Source of the DNA: Filobasidium wieringae
Taxonomy: Eukaryota; Basidiomycota; Tremellomycetes; Filobasidiales; Filobasidiaceae
Assembly (NCBI GenBank): GCA_001600055.1
Contig: BCIV01000014.1
Span: 372,001-436,000, forward strand
DNA length: 64,000 nucleotides
Direction: 5' to 3'
Shown: positions 45,196 through 54,717 of the stretch, in pieces
Numbering within the stretch: the stretch's first letter is position 1
Layout of the letters: every line of letters begins with the position of its first letter
Program-made: the position numbers and the translations under genes
Notes under the pieces: generated by a model
Told to the model about the DNA's origin: nothing
What the model saw: the letters and a program-made list of their open reading frames with translations, nothing else
Databases searched by the model: none

Positions 45196-47591
45196 ATGTC
45201 TAGACCTAGTGCAGGACCTGCCAGAGGTCCTTCTGGCCTTGGCTCTTCGTCTCGTCAGTCAGCTAATCCCGGTAACGCAACCGGTCAACCGCCGCGACGA
45301 AGTGCTGGTCCGTTACCAGGTACGCTCGACTTCTTACACCTGAACACACTGATGGTGAGAGACGGCTCACGTTCCACTATTTCTCGTCTTATTCAACTCC
45401 AGGCCTTGCTAGAGCGGCGTCCGCCTTACGCCAGCATCAACCTGTACAACAATCTCCACTTCTTTCCCTTCCAGCTCATCTACGTGCTTCTACGGCTCCT
45501 CGAATACCATCTCCTTTAGGAAGAGGTACACCTTCGAAACCTCAACCCAAACAATCTTTCCCAGTGCGAACCTCCAAATTGACGCAAAAGCACGTCTTGC
45601 TGCCTGAAGAGATTCAGACTCGACCGCTTGCACCGTCAATCGCTCCCGCTCCTCCACCTTCAAGTAGACAGGGTCAACCTCATGATGCCAGCTCCAGCTC
45701 AGGAAACGTTGAAGACGAGAGAACAGAGGCGGAGAAGATGAGCAAAGCTCAAAGAGAGGAAGCTGGTTTATCGAGACTGACGGCGTATGCGACTGCGGAG
45801 AGTTACCGGATCAAACTGTTACAAGCCTTCCTCAAGCGAGAGCATGGTGTAGGGGTTGTCAGGGTTTTTGACGATGCAGTATATGCAGTAAGCTATCTCT
45901 CAGTTTCCAGCATATTGTACGACTGATATGCAACAATGGTGCTTGTAGGTATACTCTCTACCATTATTGCCAGGTTATGGAGCTGGTACAAAAGTTAGAT
46001 CATCTCCTGCTGTCAAGTCTCCTGGCGGCGTTTCGTTGTTAGAACGTATGACTGAAGCTGAGGAAGTTGGGTACCATGATGGCTTCTTCCCTTCGCAAGC
46101 ACCAGAGGACGGCGGCACTCAGGATCACACACATTCGAACGAATATCTGCTTTCTACGAGTCCCACCGCAGGAGGTCCTGAGGATACGCAGAGATCGCCA
46201 GACGATGCCACATTTGACGGTCATAATCCTCTACCAACGTTACATGAAGAAAAAGAATCTACGACAAGCGATTCGTCATCCGAAAATACTGCAATACCCG
46301 GTCTAGACGGGAGTGAGATAGATGAGCCATCCGTCTCGATACATCAGGACTCAACGCCTCAAGAACATCTCACTGCATCTCGTGAGGCAGCCCTCCGTGC
46401 TGTAAATGAAAAACACGATAGACAAGTGAAACGATATCAAGATCAATATCGTCGCCAACGTAGACGAAAGTCTTCATCCTCGGCGAAGGTTGGCGAAGTG
46501 GTATTCTTCGATTACGGTGTAACGGTCTTCTTCGGCTTGACAGAGAGAGAAGAAAGAGATATTCTGGAAGATTGCGAAAGTGCTGGAACTTGGTCGAGAA
46601 GTTTGAAGGAAGAAGATTGGGAAGTCGAAGAATGCCATTATGTGAGATTTGCAGAGAAAACCTTGAAGTGACATGATCCGCACATTGACAATATCACTAC
46701 AAATAGGTATATGATCCAGATGCTAGTTACCCACGAATCTACAACGACATGTTCAGTCAGTACAGGTAACCTTATTCAGCGGTCAGTCAAATAGCTAGCT
46801 GATTTGCTATGTTGTAGCTTTCAAATCACATTCGCATCTACTGAAGGTGAGCTTATCGCTATGTCAGCAATAATTACATCTGATATGACCGCTTCACTAG
46901 CTTTCGGTATCACACGCTATTGCACAGTCGACAAAGCTTAGCGTATACGAGAGCGTCATGCAAGATTCGTTGGCTCTGACTGCATCTTTCCCGAAAGAGT
47001 TGGCGGAGACTGGAGAACTGTCTCTTGCGCGAAAGGAAGCCTTGAAGATGACGGGTCGGCTCTTCACATTGAGAATGGACGTCAATCTCAGTAGTGGAAT
47101 TTTAGGTGAGCATGGTGCTACCTGGATGACTGAATCGGGCCGGCGCTCAACAGCTTCTGTTATAGATACGCCTGAGCTATTCTGGTCTGAAGCTTCCCTG
47201 CTGCCTCTTTATGAGGCGATCCGAGATTACCTAGAGATCGGCCAACGGGTACAAGTCCTTAACGATCGCCTTGCCGTTTCCGGAGATCTGCTTGTGATCA
47301 TTCATGAATATATCGATCAAGGTCAGATGAACAGGATTACTTGGATTGTCATCATTTTGATTAGTAAGTCGGTTTAAATGGTCGATGCGCGAGGTTCGGC
47401 ATCTTACCGATCTTCGTATCACAGTCATCGCGGTCGTTGTAGCTTTCGGAGAGGTCACAGCTAGAGTCATGTTTTACCGAGCAGAACGAGAGAAAGGCCA
47501 ATTCCTACTTATGCATGTCGCTCGAACTGGATTTCGAGCACTCGCACCGACCTCTGAACCTCCGATGGCGGCTGAGTATATTGTCTCTTGA
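45196..47591 (+). CDS. RMD1: RMD1/RMND1-family (DUF155) protein
   Basis: The family includes yeast Rmd1 and Rmd8 and mitochondrial RMND1; roles include meiotic nuclear division and membrane-linked translation support. Exon 1 starts MSRPSAGPARGPSGLGSSSR, a disordered N-terminus. Spliced exons give the family core: SKLTQKHVLLPEEIQTRPL, LTAYATAESYRIKLLQAFLK, VYAVYSLPLLPGYG, GEVVFFDYGVTVFFGLTERE, ECHYVYDPDASYPRIYNDMF, KLSVSHAIAQSTKLSVYESV, SFPKELAETGELSLARKEAL, DTPELFWSEASLLPLYEAIR, YLEIGQRVQVLNDRLAVSGD and RITWIVIILIIIAVVVAFGE, the last being the C-terminal membrane helix before the stop at 47589-47591. A disordered Ser/Glu insert (about 46090-46440) splits the core. Which yeast paralogue it matches (RMD1 or RMD8) is not certain. 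Confidence 0.92.
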
Positions 47592-47719
47592 ATTGTATGT
47601 TTTCTTTCATGAAGGATTTGCTCTACTGTATCGATGATTGGCAAGCTAGCAGTCTGCTCTCTGATGGACTACGACTGATATTACCACGTTCGACATGGTA
47701 ACCTCTGCCGTCGCCTTGC

Positions 47720-48313
47720 CTACTGCGCTGCGAGTTGCCCTCGCGCCCATTCATAAGCTCCCCATCCGTCGTCATTGTCCTCGGGTTCGACTTGTGAAAC
47801 CAGTTGGTATGGGCTGTCGTCCCCATTACCATTGTTCATCTTGATGGACTTATTCTTGTCGCTCTCACTGTCACTCTTGCTACCATTGGAAGACCCTCTC
47901 TCATCGCCCTCATGATCCTTGTCTCTCTCATCACCCTCCTGAGGATCTTCACTTGATTCCGCCTCTCCCATATCTACGTCAGATGCAGTCTAAGTCAAAT
48001 TAGATTGTTAATCACGTCAACTTGGTAGTCGTTGTCCACGTAGAAGCACCTGAGCTGTCGCAGTCGACAATCCTTCCGAACCTGAAGAAGTCTGATTGCA
48101 GGCGAAGCGTTTTGAGACCCAGCGTGGTCATCCTGTTCTATGTGAACTACTGCGTTGCTCAAGCCGAGACTAGCCATTTGACGTTCGACATTTTCGACCT
48201 CCATACTAGAACCGTGAAATTCGGCTTGAGCGGCAGTCAGGGATCGATCTTTGCGATCAAGCAGACCAATTACTGGCCTGAGATTTCCTTTTGACTCATC
48301 GCGATAGATAGCG
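47720..48313 (-). CDS. Unknown acidic protein, 5' end unresolved
   Basis: Two exons join in phase. The upstream block starts after a good acceptor (CTCTTCTCTCAG, 48314-48325) and encodes AIYRDESKGNLRPVIGLLDR, then SLTAAQAEFHGSSMEVENVE and ERQMASLGLSNAVVHIEQDD. An intron (GTTCGG...GACTTAG) leads to TASDVDMGEAESSEDPQEGD. A run of Asp/Glu/Ser/Lys/Asn residues follows and the protein ends DDGWGAYEWARGQLAAQ at a TAG (47720-47722). The first exon was not found; it may lie near or beyond the repeat at 48559. I do not recognise the family. Confidence 0.45.
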
Positions 48314-48558
48314 CTGAGAGAAGAGTTTGTTATAACAGATGTCCAATGAGACTGCTGTTTACTGGTTACTGGACCTCTGGATTGAAGGGTTATGAACGTC
48401 TGGACAGATGTAATAACGTACTAATAACGGTGGTACAAGTGATGTGTATCATATTGATGCAGATGACAATGCTTGATTCCGGTGATCAGCTGAAGCAGGG
48501 ATCGTTCGTCTACAATCACGCGACCTGGAACATGTATAAATCGGATTTTGATATATTC

Positions 48559-48860
48559 GCTGCTAGCATTCTGTCTATTGGACCTGCTACCCCGGTGTAA
48601 GACCCTGCTCCATATATTGCTATACAATGGGTTCAAACAGTTCTAAAACGTTAGGTGGTCAACCTGGGCAAACCTACCGCCAGTTTGGCCCTCTCCCGAC
48701 CCAAAAGGAGGCCTTCCACGGACGCACCCAACCCCAGGGTCAAAAAAGGGCTAGAAAGGAGAGCCCTGAGAGCCCCTGCAAACAGGTAGAAAAAAAAGGT
48801 GTTTGACCTTTGAACAGGCTGCTGCATGACCCCATCTGACCACTACCTCTTTTCAGGCCG
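48559..48860 (+). repeat. Dispersed repeat, copy 2
   Basis: A 302-bp segment that matches the reverse complement of 25351-25644. The shared sequence runs from GCTGCTAGCAT at the left end to CCACTACCTCTTTTCAGGCC at the right. Differences are point changes and small indels, including a 9-10 bp extra unit near 48770 (GAGAGCCCTGA). The right end coincides with a polypyrimidine-AG, a good splice acceptor. It is a different locus from copy 1, about 23 kb away and inverted. The element class is unknown. Confidence 0.85.
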
Positions 48861-48915
48861 AGGCTGTGGGAGAGGAATTAGATGCAAATGACGGGGACGT
48901 GTCGGACGAGGAATA
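48627..48915 (+). CDS. Possible small spliced gene inside repeat copy 2
   Basis: An ATG at 48627 in a favourable context (ACAATGG) opens a frame starting MGSNSSKTLGGQPGQTYRQ with a basic end (QKRARKESPESPCKQ). The frame could be spliced from CAG/GTAGAA (about 48786) to TTTTCAG/GCC (48855-48860), which continues in phase as AEAVGEELDANDGDVSDEE to a TAA at 48913-48915. The product would be about 72 residues with basic and acidic halves. In copy 1 the same frame has an internal stop. The sequence after the acceptor in copy 1 still reads AVGDESDGAD, similar to AVGEELDANDGD here. It may be a real orphan gene or a transposon fragment. Confidence 0.3.
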
Positions 48916-49838
48916 ACAAGAGCCAACACCCCAGTAGAATGCTAGGGCTGAGACGAGGGTGACAGAAGCTCATGCAGATCTTGCAGATCCATAATGATAC
49001 GAGAGCTGAGACGAAGATGATACTAGCAGCAGCGCTTGCAGATCTTGCAGATCGACAGTAATGATACGACGCGCTAAATGAACGGAACACAGACTGCAAA
49101 CTAGTACACGTACGCTGTACGCTGTACACTAATGATTCAAAACCGAAATAGGTCGAAGGAAACCAAAGCTCGAATTTTCATGCAGGTCTCGTGACCCGTT
49201 CGTCGAACCGACGTTTGCGGTGTTTATACATCGAAGGGCCAGATGTTCTTGCAGACTTGCGCCGTAACAGCAGAACGGTTGTGATTATGATATTCTGCCG
49301 TCACATTCACATAAAATGTCAGCTTATGCTCCCAACAGCCCCGGATACGTATATGTGAAACCCTCCACATAGTAAAGCTAAGGACATAGGACTTTCCGCA
49401 TAGTGTCTCACTCTCTGGTCTCCAGTCCCGGCCGCATAAACAAAGAGAATGAATCCACAAGAGAATCGAAAGATGTGGAGAAGCATGCACGTATGCAATC
49501 TATGCAAGTGTTGTTTGAAACTACCAATTGAAGTTTAAAACATTGCCGAGGAATTTTGAAAAAAAACGCTGACAGCCTAAACTCTCTATCAGTTACCGCT
49601 TCAGATGTTTAGATACGCCCGGTCGACAGGACCGCTGGTGAAACGCCAAAATTCACAAAACCGCGTAATTTTGACGGAAGCTTACGGAAGCTAACGGAAG
49701 ACAGCAAAATTCCCAGAAATTCGTCATACGACCTGAATTCGCTGACCATGCTGACCATCGATAAATCGATTCACTTTTCAGACTATAGCGTACCGGAGTT
49801 GGACGTTTCATCAATTGTCGACAACCAGTTACTGCAGT
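48916..49838. other. Intergenic, no gene seen
   Basis: About 920 bp with only short, unsupported frames. It contains three near-tandem copies of ACGGAAGCT at about 49674-49698. The right part is the probable promoter of the Dabb-domain gene. Confidence 0.5.
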
Positions 49839-50332
49839 ATGCCTAGTAAGATCGCAAACCATCATGATTACGTCTCTCAAGTTCACTAACTTGTGCTGGC
49901 GACAGAAATCTGCCACATCGTGGTAGGTCACAAACTGTGTCTTCCAGCTCAATAAAGGTCTAATATACTTGATCTATATCAGCTATGGAAGTTGAAGGAG
50001 GGTGTCAGCCTTCAATCTGCCCAGTCCGCAGCAAATAATCTCAAGGCTCTCAAAGCTCCGGGAAGATTGGCTATCGCTATTGGACCAACCGTTGGCCCAC
50101 AAGAACGAGTCCAGGGTTACGACTTGGGAATGTATTCGACTTTCGAGTCCATGGATGCCTTGAACGTCTACACTGTGTCTGAAGAACATGTCAGGCGAGT
50201 CTTTCTTTCTTAGTCGAGAGATAGCTAATAAGCAAGCTGAAAATCGTTACGGCAAGCAGTTGCGTCAACGACCATGTCAAACCGAACGTATCGACGGTCT
50301 TAGCATATGATTGGGAGATCCCAGAACAGTAA
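49839..50332 (+). CDS. Dabb-fold (stress-responsive A/B barrel) protein
   Basis: Dabb proteins are small ferredoxin-like alpha/beta barrels, usually dimeric, found in stress responses and some polyketide cyclisations. Four exons (49839-49845, 49906-49922, 49983-50194, 50260-50332) splice in phase to 102 residues. It starts MPKICHIVLWKLKEGVSLQS, then has LAIAIGPTVGPQ, GYDLGMYSTFESMDALNVYT and EEHVSCVNDHVKPNVSTVLA, and ends YDWEIPEQ. The pattern H.V.(W/F)KLK.GV at the start and HV......VKP........YDWE at the end is the family signature. Exons 1 and 2 are only 7 and 17 nt, and the third intron uses a GC donor (AG/GCGAGT...AAGCAG). The exact substrate or role is unknown. Confidence 0.82.
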
Positions 50333-50734
50333 ATCGAAAAAATCGGAGAAACGTACATAAGGTCAACTTTGTTTAGCGATTATGTGTGATTCACATGTCG
50401 ATTACGGCTGTGCGACGATATCTGTCTTCCCGACCAGCACGAGCGAGACCATCTGCGATTGAAATTCTGTTAGGAAACTGCTAATACGTTACTTGGAGCA
50501 TCTTGCACTGTACATCTTGCCAAGCAGACCTGTCGCAAGTAGGCGAGTAGGCGAGTAGTAAGTAGTTCTACTAACCCCAAGAATCCTTTAAACGCAACCT
50601 ATCGTTAAATCCGGACCACAATGATCCGATAATCGTACAAGTTGCTCCCTTCCCAGCTCTCCATGCTCCTTGCTTTTCATTCATCGTTTCCTTGAGAGAT
50701 TAAGCTTGATAAAGCTTTCCGCTTCACCCTCGAC
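50333..50734. other. Intergenic, no gene seen
   Basis: About 400 bp between two plus-strand genes. No coding signal was seen. A short direct repeat (AGTAGGCGAGTAGGCGAGTAG) lies at about 50537-50557. Confidence 0.5.
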
Positions 50735-52639
50735 ATGTTCAATGGTCGCACTATACTAGACAATGTCATATCAGCTGCTATCGGGATCCTGATAATAGCC
50801 TATTTCTACAGCCGCCTAGCCGCACCGACGCCGACAGAAATAGCGACAATACAACATCCACATGAGTTAGGGTTCCCCAAGTGGTTCGGAAGTGGACCAA
50901 GCCCTCATGATGTTCGTATAAGACATGTTGCGAATGGGTTCGAGAAGATCTTGGTTGAATACGGTGAGCTGAACGAGTTAGATGCTGCGATTAGTTTGTT
51001 GACAGGTTGCCATATTGCCATACCGATAAGCAGATGGAAATTATGGAAACGACTTCGCGTTCCCTTTGATCAGGTATCTCAAGGCCTTATCAACTTCATA
51101 CCAACCGTTGACAATACAAGCTCGAGGAAAGTCTTTGGATCGATATGCACCTGAAGTATCAAGTTCGAGTGAAGGAAAATGTAGCTGGGACTGGATATGG
51201 GCTATTGGGAGAGGTAAGCAGGGTCGTTCGGAATCTGTGATGCTGCAAGCTGACCTACAACGTACAGAGCCGCAAACGTCAGACCTGTCGGGTTGTTCCA
51301 CTGTGGTCGTATAGTAGGTTATAAGAAGCCTCATTTGTGTACCATGAACTTAAATGAGTACCTGCCAGCCAACCGGACGGAGTATTCGCTGAGAACATCG
51401 GTCAACTTGACATCAGTGCCGGCGTAAGTCAGTCCAGACTTTAGTCTCTTGGCTCCAGCGTTGACCAGTATCGATGATGTAGGTTACGGTTCTTGACAGC
51501 TCGCTTTATAATCAAAAAGACGTCGCTGCGGTACTATACAGCGACCTCACGTCCACGTATCGTACAGACGAGCATCAGAAAGTAGGGTTAATAGGTAAGT
51601 AGCTAAGCACCAAGATACATACGTTCATCTCGAGTACTAAGTCGCTTGATGGTCAGCCTTTGCATTACCTGCTGTAAGTCTAAGCGGGTTTGACATGGTG
51701 GTCGAGGAAACCTTACCTGCGATTTTCCGACTGCTATCCTTTTGCAGGCGAAGTAGGTTACTGAGACTTCGTCCTGCGTCTAGACTTATATGCTTAAGAC
51801 CCTTTCATTTAGTCCCGATGTGTTTTATCCCAAACGTCATCTGCTCGCCACCCTACGCAAGCAGGTGACGTACTTTACGCTGAACAAGACATGGTCCACT
51901 GAAGCACAGCTAGCTGACACAATGCCGCTAGGTTGGAGAAGCTACCATGGTATTTCGTCAGCTCGACCTGCGGAAGCGATTTCATACTGAGATACTTCAA
52001 TCAGTGCAACCTTCGCGCGACCTAAAATCGGAAAAGACAAAAGCAAAAGAAGAAGACAACTTGGCACGCCAGATGCGTGGTAGCGGGATATGTGTCTTTG
52101 ATGACTGGGAAACCGGCGTTCTGAATGAACTGTAGGGTGGTTAATTTGCGTCTACAGCGTGGCGATGTGATACTGATCCGAACAATAGGATGGCCCAGGC
52201 TATGCTATCAGGTTGTGTGGTAGCTGCCGCGCCACAGAAATTACTCTCAGGTTAGTTTCCGGAGAATTCGAAGAGAAGTCTCCATAAAATTGGTAACCTA
52301 TCATCACAGATGAGCTGCACAAGCTTTTCATACCACTAGGCCAAGCCCGAACGCCGGAGGAGTCTCTTTTCACGACCGTGGATCGCGCTCTATCAGCCTA
52401 TACGCACGCAGAATTAGACCGGAAAGCCCTGTGGGGTTTCATCTATGCTCGAGAAAAGCTGACGTTTGCAAAACGATTACATGATGTCGATGGCTGGGTG
52501 AGAGGCTATTTAGAAGGTCAGCGTGGGGTTCTGGTAAGTTTTTCCTCGAGAGTTTAAAGTTGAAACTATTCTTAAGGCTGATGGCGACCTTCTTGCCTCA
52601 CGAGCGCAGATGCCATTTGGATTCAATCATGAGATATGA
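50735..52639 (+). CDS. Unknown multi-exon protein gene (possibly two genes)
   Basis: I do not recognise this product. The first exon is solid: MFNGRTILDNVISAAIGILI has an N-terminal membrane helix (VISAAIGILIIAYFYSRL), followed by HELGFPKWFGSGPSPHDVRI and LLTGCHIAIPISRWKLWKRL, ending at VPFDQ/GTATCT. Downstream, coding blocks in phase include FAENIGQLDISAGVTVLDSS, LYSDLTSTYRTDEHQKVGLI, AFALPA, LSFSPDVFYPKRHLLATLRK, and a last part with MAQAMLSGCVVAAAPQKLLS, DELHKLFIPLGQARTPEESL and LWGFIYAREKLTFAKRLHDV. It ends MPFGFNHEI at a TGA (52637-52639). Joins between about 51080-51380 and 51900-52190 could not be settled; two adjacent genes are possible. The presence of a gene is likely; the exact structure is not known. 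Confidence 0.5.
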
Positions 52640-52783
52640 ATGGCGCTATGTAGAAGATCACTCTACGCCACATCGTATGTGGGAAGTGTTTTACTCAATC
52701 TTGATGAACGCACGAATGGCGATCTAGGCCGCTATGTGGTCTGGAGCTGGAATTTCATGAATCGAAGAGGAGAGACGGGAAGA

Positions 52784-53509
52784 TCATAGTACATAGATGT
52801 TGGGAGCAGTGTACCGAGCGGTGTTGTAGACCTTCTTGCCTACCTGAAGAGCACCGATAAAAATATACATTCAGCTGTTAAGTCATATCAGTCGACTTAG
52901 ACCCTCAGTGCGACTTACCTCCCAATCGGGCACATCCTTCATGATCTCCTTCTCCCTTGCCAAGGCTGCTTCGTTCCTCCTGTATGCGTCTCGGTCTTGT
53001 TCTGCTAGAATAAGAGGAACCAGATGAATTCTTGACCAGGCGGCCTCTCGTTTGAGCTCTCTATCGGAAACAAATGAAGCTAAAATCAACAGCTTGATCT
53101 TCCGCAAGTGAGACCCGAAAGAGCATGGCGGAACATTCTCTGCATGAGAATTCAAGGGACTCCGTTTGCTGACAGAGCTGGACGAGTTAGCTTACCTCCT
53201 TTCCAAGTTCCCTTGTCCAACTAAGTAGAATCCGTAGGCACAAATCGCGGTGATTCCACCGAAAATAGCTGCTCCTCCTGGACCCCTGATGGGAAGGTTA
53301 CGTTTGTATCTGACGGGTTCGAACCCGCCAGCAGGGGGCATATCTCTAAGAGTGGAAGATACAGTAAGTAAATTGAGTGGAATGTATAGTTTTCCAGACA
53401 GGTCAGAGCTGTTAGCACGTACTGCCTAGGGGGTACAACCACTGCAAACCAGTTTTGACCATCAGTGAAAGTCCGCAAGAGGTCTGCTGTAAGGATTTCT
53501 GGACTTACT
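52784..53509 (-). CDS. NDUFA13: Complex I subunit NDUFA13 (GRIM-19)
   Basis: This is an accessory subunit of mitochondrial NADH:ubiquinone oxidoreductase, with one membrane helix near the N-terminus. Spliced exons give MVVPPRQDMPPAGGFEPVRY, KRNLPIRGPGGAAIFGG and the helix AAIFGGITAICAYGFYLVG, then GQGNLERRELKREAAWSRIH, LVPLILAEQDRDAYRR and KEIMKDVPDWEVGKKVYNTA. The end is RYTAPNIYVL with a TGA at 52784-52786. The DMPP.GGF..(V/I).YKRNLP and IMKDVPDW.VG signatures are diagnostic. The ATG is formed by splicing: its A is the last base of an upstream exon (53509, before GTAAGT) and its TG opens the next exon (53441, after TTTGCAG). Length is near the usual 140-150 residues less a short C-terminus. 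Its presence implies a complex I-containing respiratory chain. Confidence 0.92.
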
Positions 53510-53874
53510 TTTAACCGGTAAGAGCTCTGGTACTGATCCTTTTGTGAGTAGTACTAAGCTTGAGAACAAACAGGGCACTCTGTCTTCACCTCTCAGTTGG
53601 ATGAGATGGGATCGATTGGCCGAGCAGGAATTGATAAGCTAATCAATCGAATGACGTGTAACCTCACGACAGCCCGTTTCACCTGACAGGCTAGTACTGA
53701 TATATCTGAATGGGTCACAGCCTGAACTAGCTGTTCTATTGAGTTACCTATGCTGGAAAGTAGTGTATATATCGTATAGTCGCTTTCGGGTTACAAATGG
53801 GGAACAACCTTCTCTATTAGAACATCTGGATTGCCATCGCGGGCAAACCCTCGAGCAGAGATTTCGAAAGAATG
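53510..53874. other. Intergenic: NDUFA13 leader and promoter
   Basis: About 365 bp upstream of NDUFA13, containing its 5' leader exon and the 3' end of the next minus-strand gene. A frame on the plus strand (53739-53984) overlaps the next gene's last exons in antisense and is not supported. Confidence 0.45.
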
Positions 53875-54451
53875 CTATCTATAAGCTCTTGCCTTTCCCC
53901 TTCTTAGCCAACCTAACTATGGTAGCCAGTTTCTCGGTTGATCTCGATATCGATTGTGAAACCATGATTATAAACTTACTTTGACGGTTGAACTCTTTGA
54001 TGCTTGAAAAGCCTAAAATGAAAGTCATAAGACCGTACTTCATCTATCGAAGCATGGACGTATATTTAGGACGTCGGTCATATATGGACAAGAAGTGATG
54101 GAGTTCCAAACTTACGCTGACTATTGGGTCGCATTCGTGCTTAATACACCTAGACAAAACGTAGAACGCCTCCGCTGCGTGCTACTCAATTGCACAAAGC
54201 ATCAGTCAGCTTAGAGCGAAACCCAGATAATGTATACTCACTGCTCCGATAAGTAGTCTGACACTGGCTTCAAGGAATCCTGCACCCATGAAACTTTCCA
54301 CTCGATTCTTCACCAACAGCGCTGGCGATTGGGACGAGAAATATACGTAGAGTTGAAAGGCAATGACCACCACGGTAACGGCAGGAACGGGAACCAAAGG
54401 CGGAGCAACGAAACGTCGCAGACGAGCGGGTCTCGGCAGATCTATGTCCAT
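53875..54451 (-). CDS. TMEM254-like (DUF4499) small membrane protein
   Basis: Spliced exons give MDIDLPRPARLRRFVAPPLV, a membrane helix (VPAVTVVVIAFQLYVYFSS), then NRVESFMGAGFLEASVRLLI. Across a GTGAGT...GAGTAG intron follows GAHAAEAFYVLSRCIKHECD, and after another intron MKYGLMTFILGFSSIKEFNR with a basic tail. The pattern H..EA.Y....C..H then a TF..GF.S helix and basic end is that of TMEM254/DUF4499 proteins, whose function is unknown. Two endings are possible. Splicing at a GTAAGT...TTAG pair gives a stop at 53875, and reading through gives a stop at 53879. It is divergent from URB1. Confidence 0.65.
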
Positions 54452-54717
54452 GTTTATCGAGGTGGTGTTCTAAAGTCCAGTATCTGACGTATCTGAGGGG
54501 ATGGCATTTACGTTCGGGAGTGACGTTTCACTTATCACTTAGTCTTGAGCGATCTGGTTATCAGAGCCAAATCGCATGGAATATCGCATATCAGAACGTC
54601 CGCTCACGTGACAAAGTCGCAACCTCATGCCCTAATTTCAGTTCCAAAAGGTCGTCATATAGCTTCAGCAAAGTCAGAGCAAGCAAGTTACGAAACTCTT
54701 CTCGTCAATCTTCGAAT
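54452..54717. promoter_or_regulatory. Shared upstream region of the TMEM254-like gene and URB1
   Basis: A 266-bp gap between divergent starts. The reading frame upstream of the URB1 ATG (from 54520) stays open, so a longer URB1 N-terminus cannot be excluded. No specific promoter element was assigned. Confidence 0.45.

Noticed and set aside
53318..53332. tRNA B-box-like GGTTCGAACCCG
   Set aside because: It is coding sequence of NDUFA13 (antisense of the GGFEP codons), with no A box.
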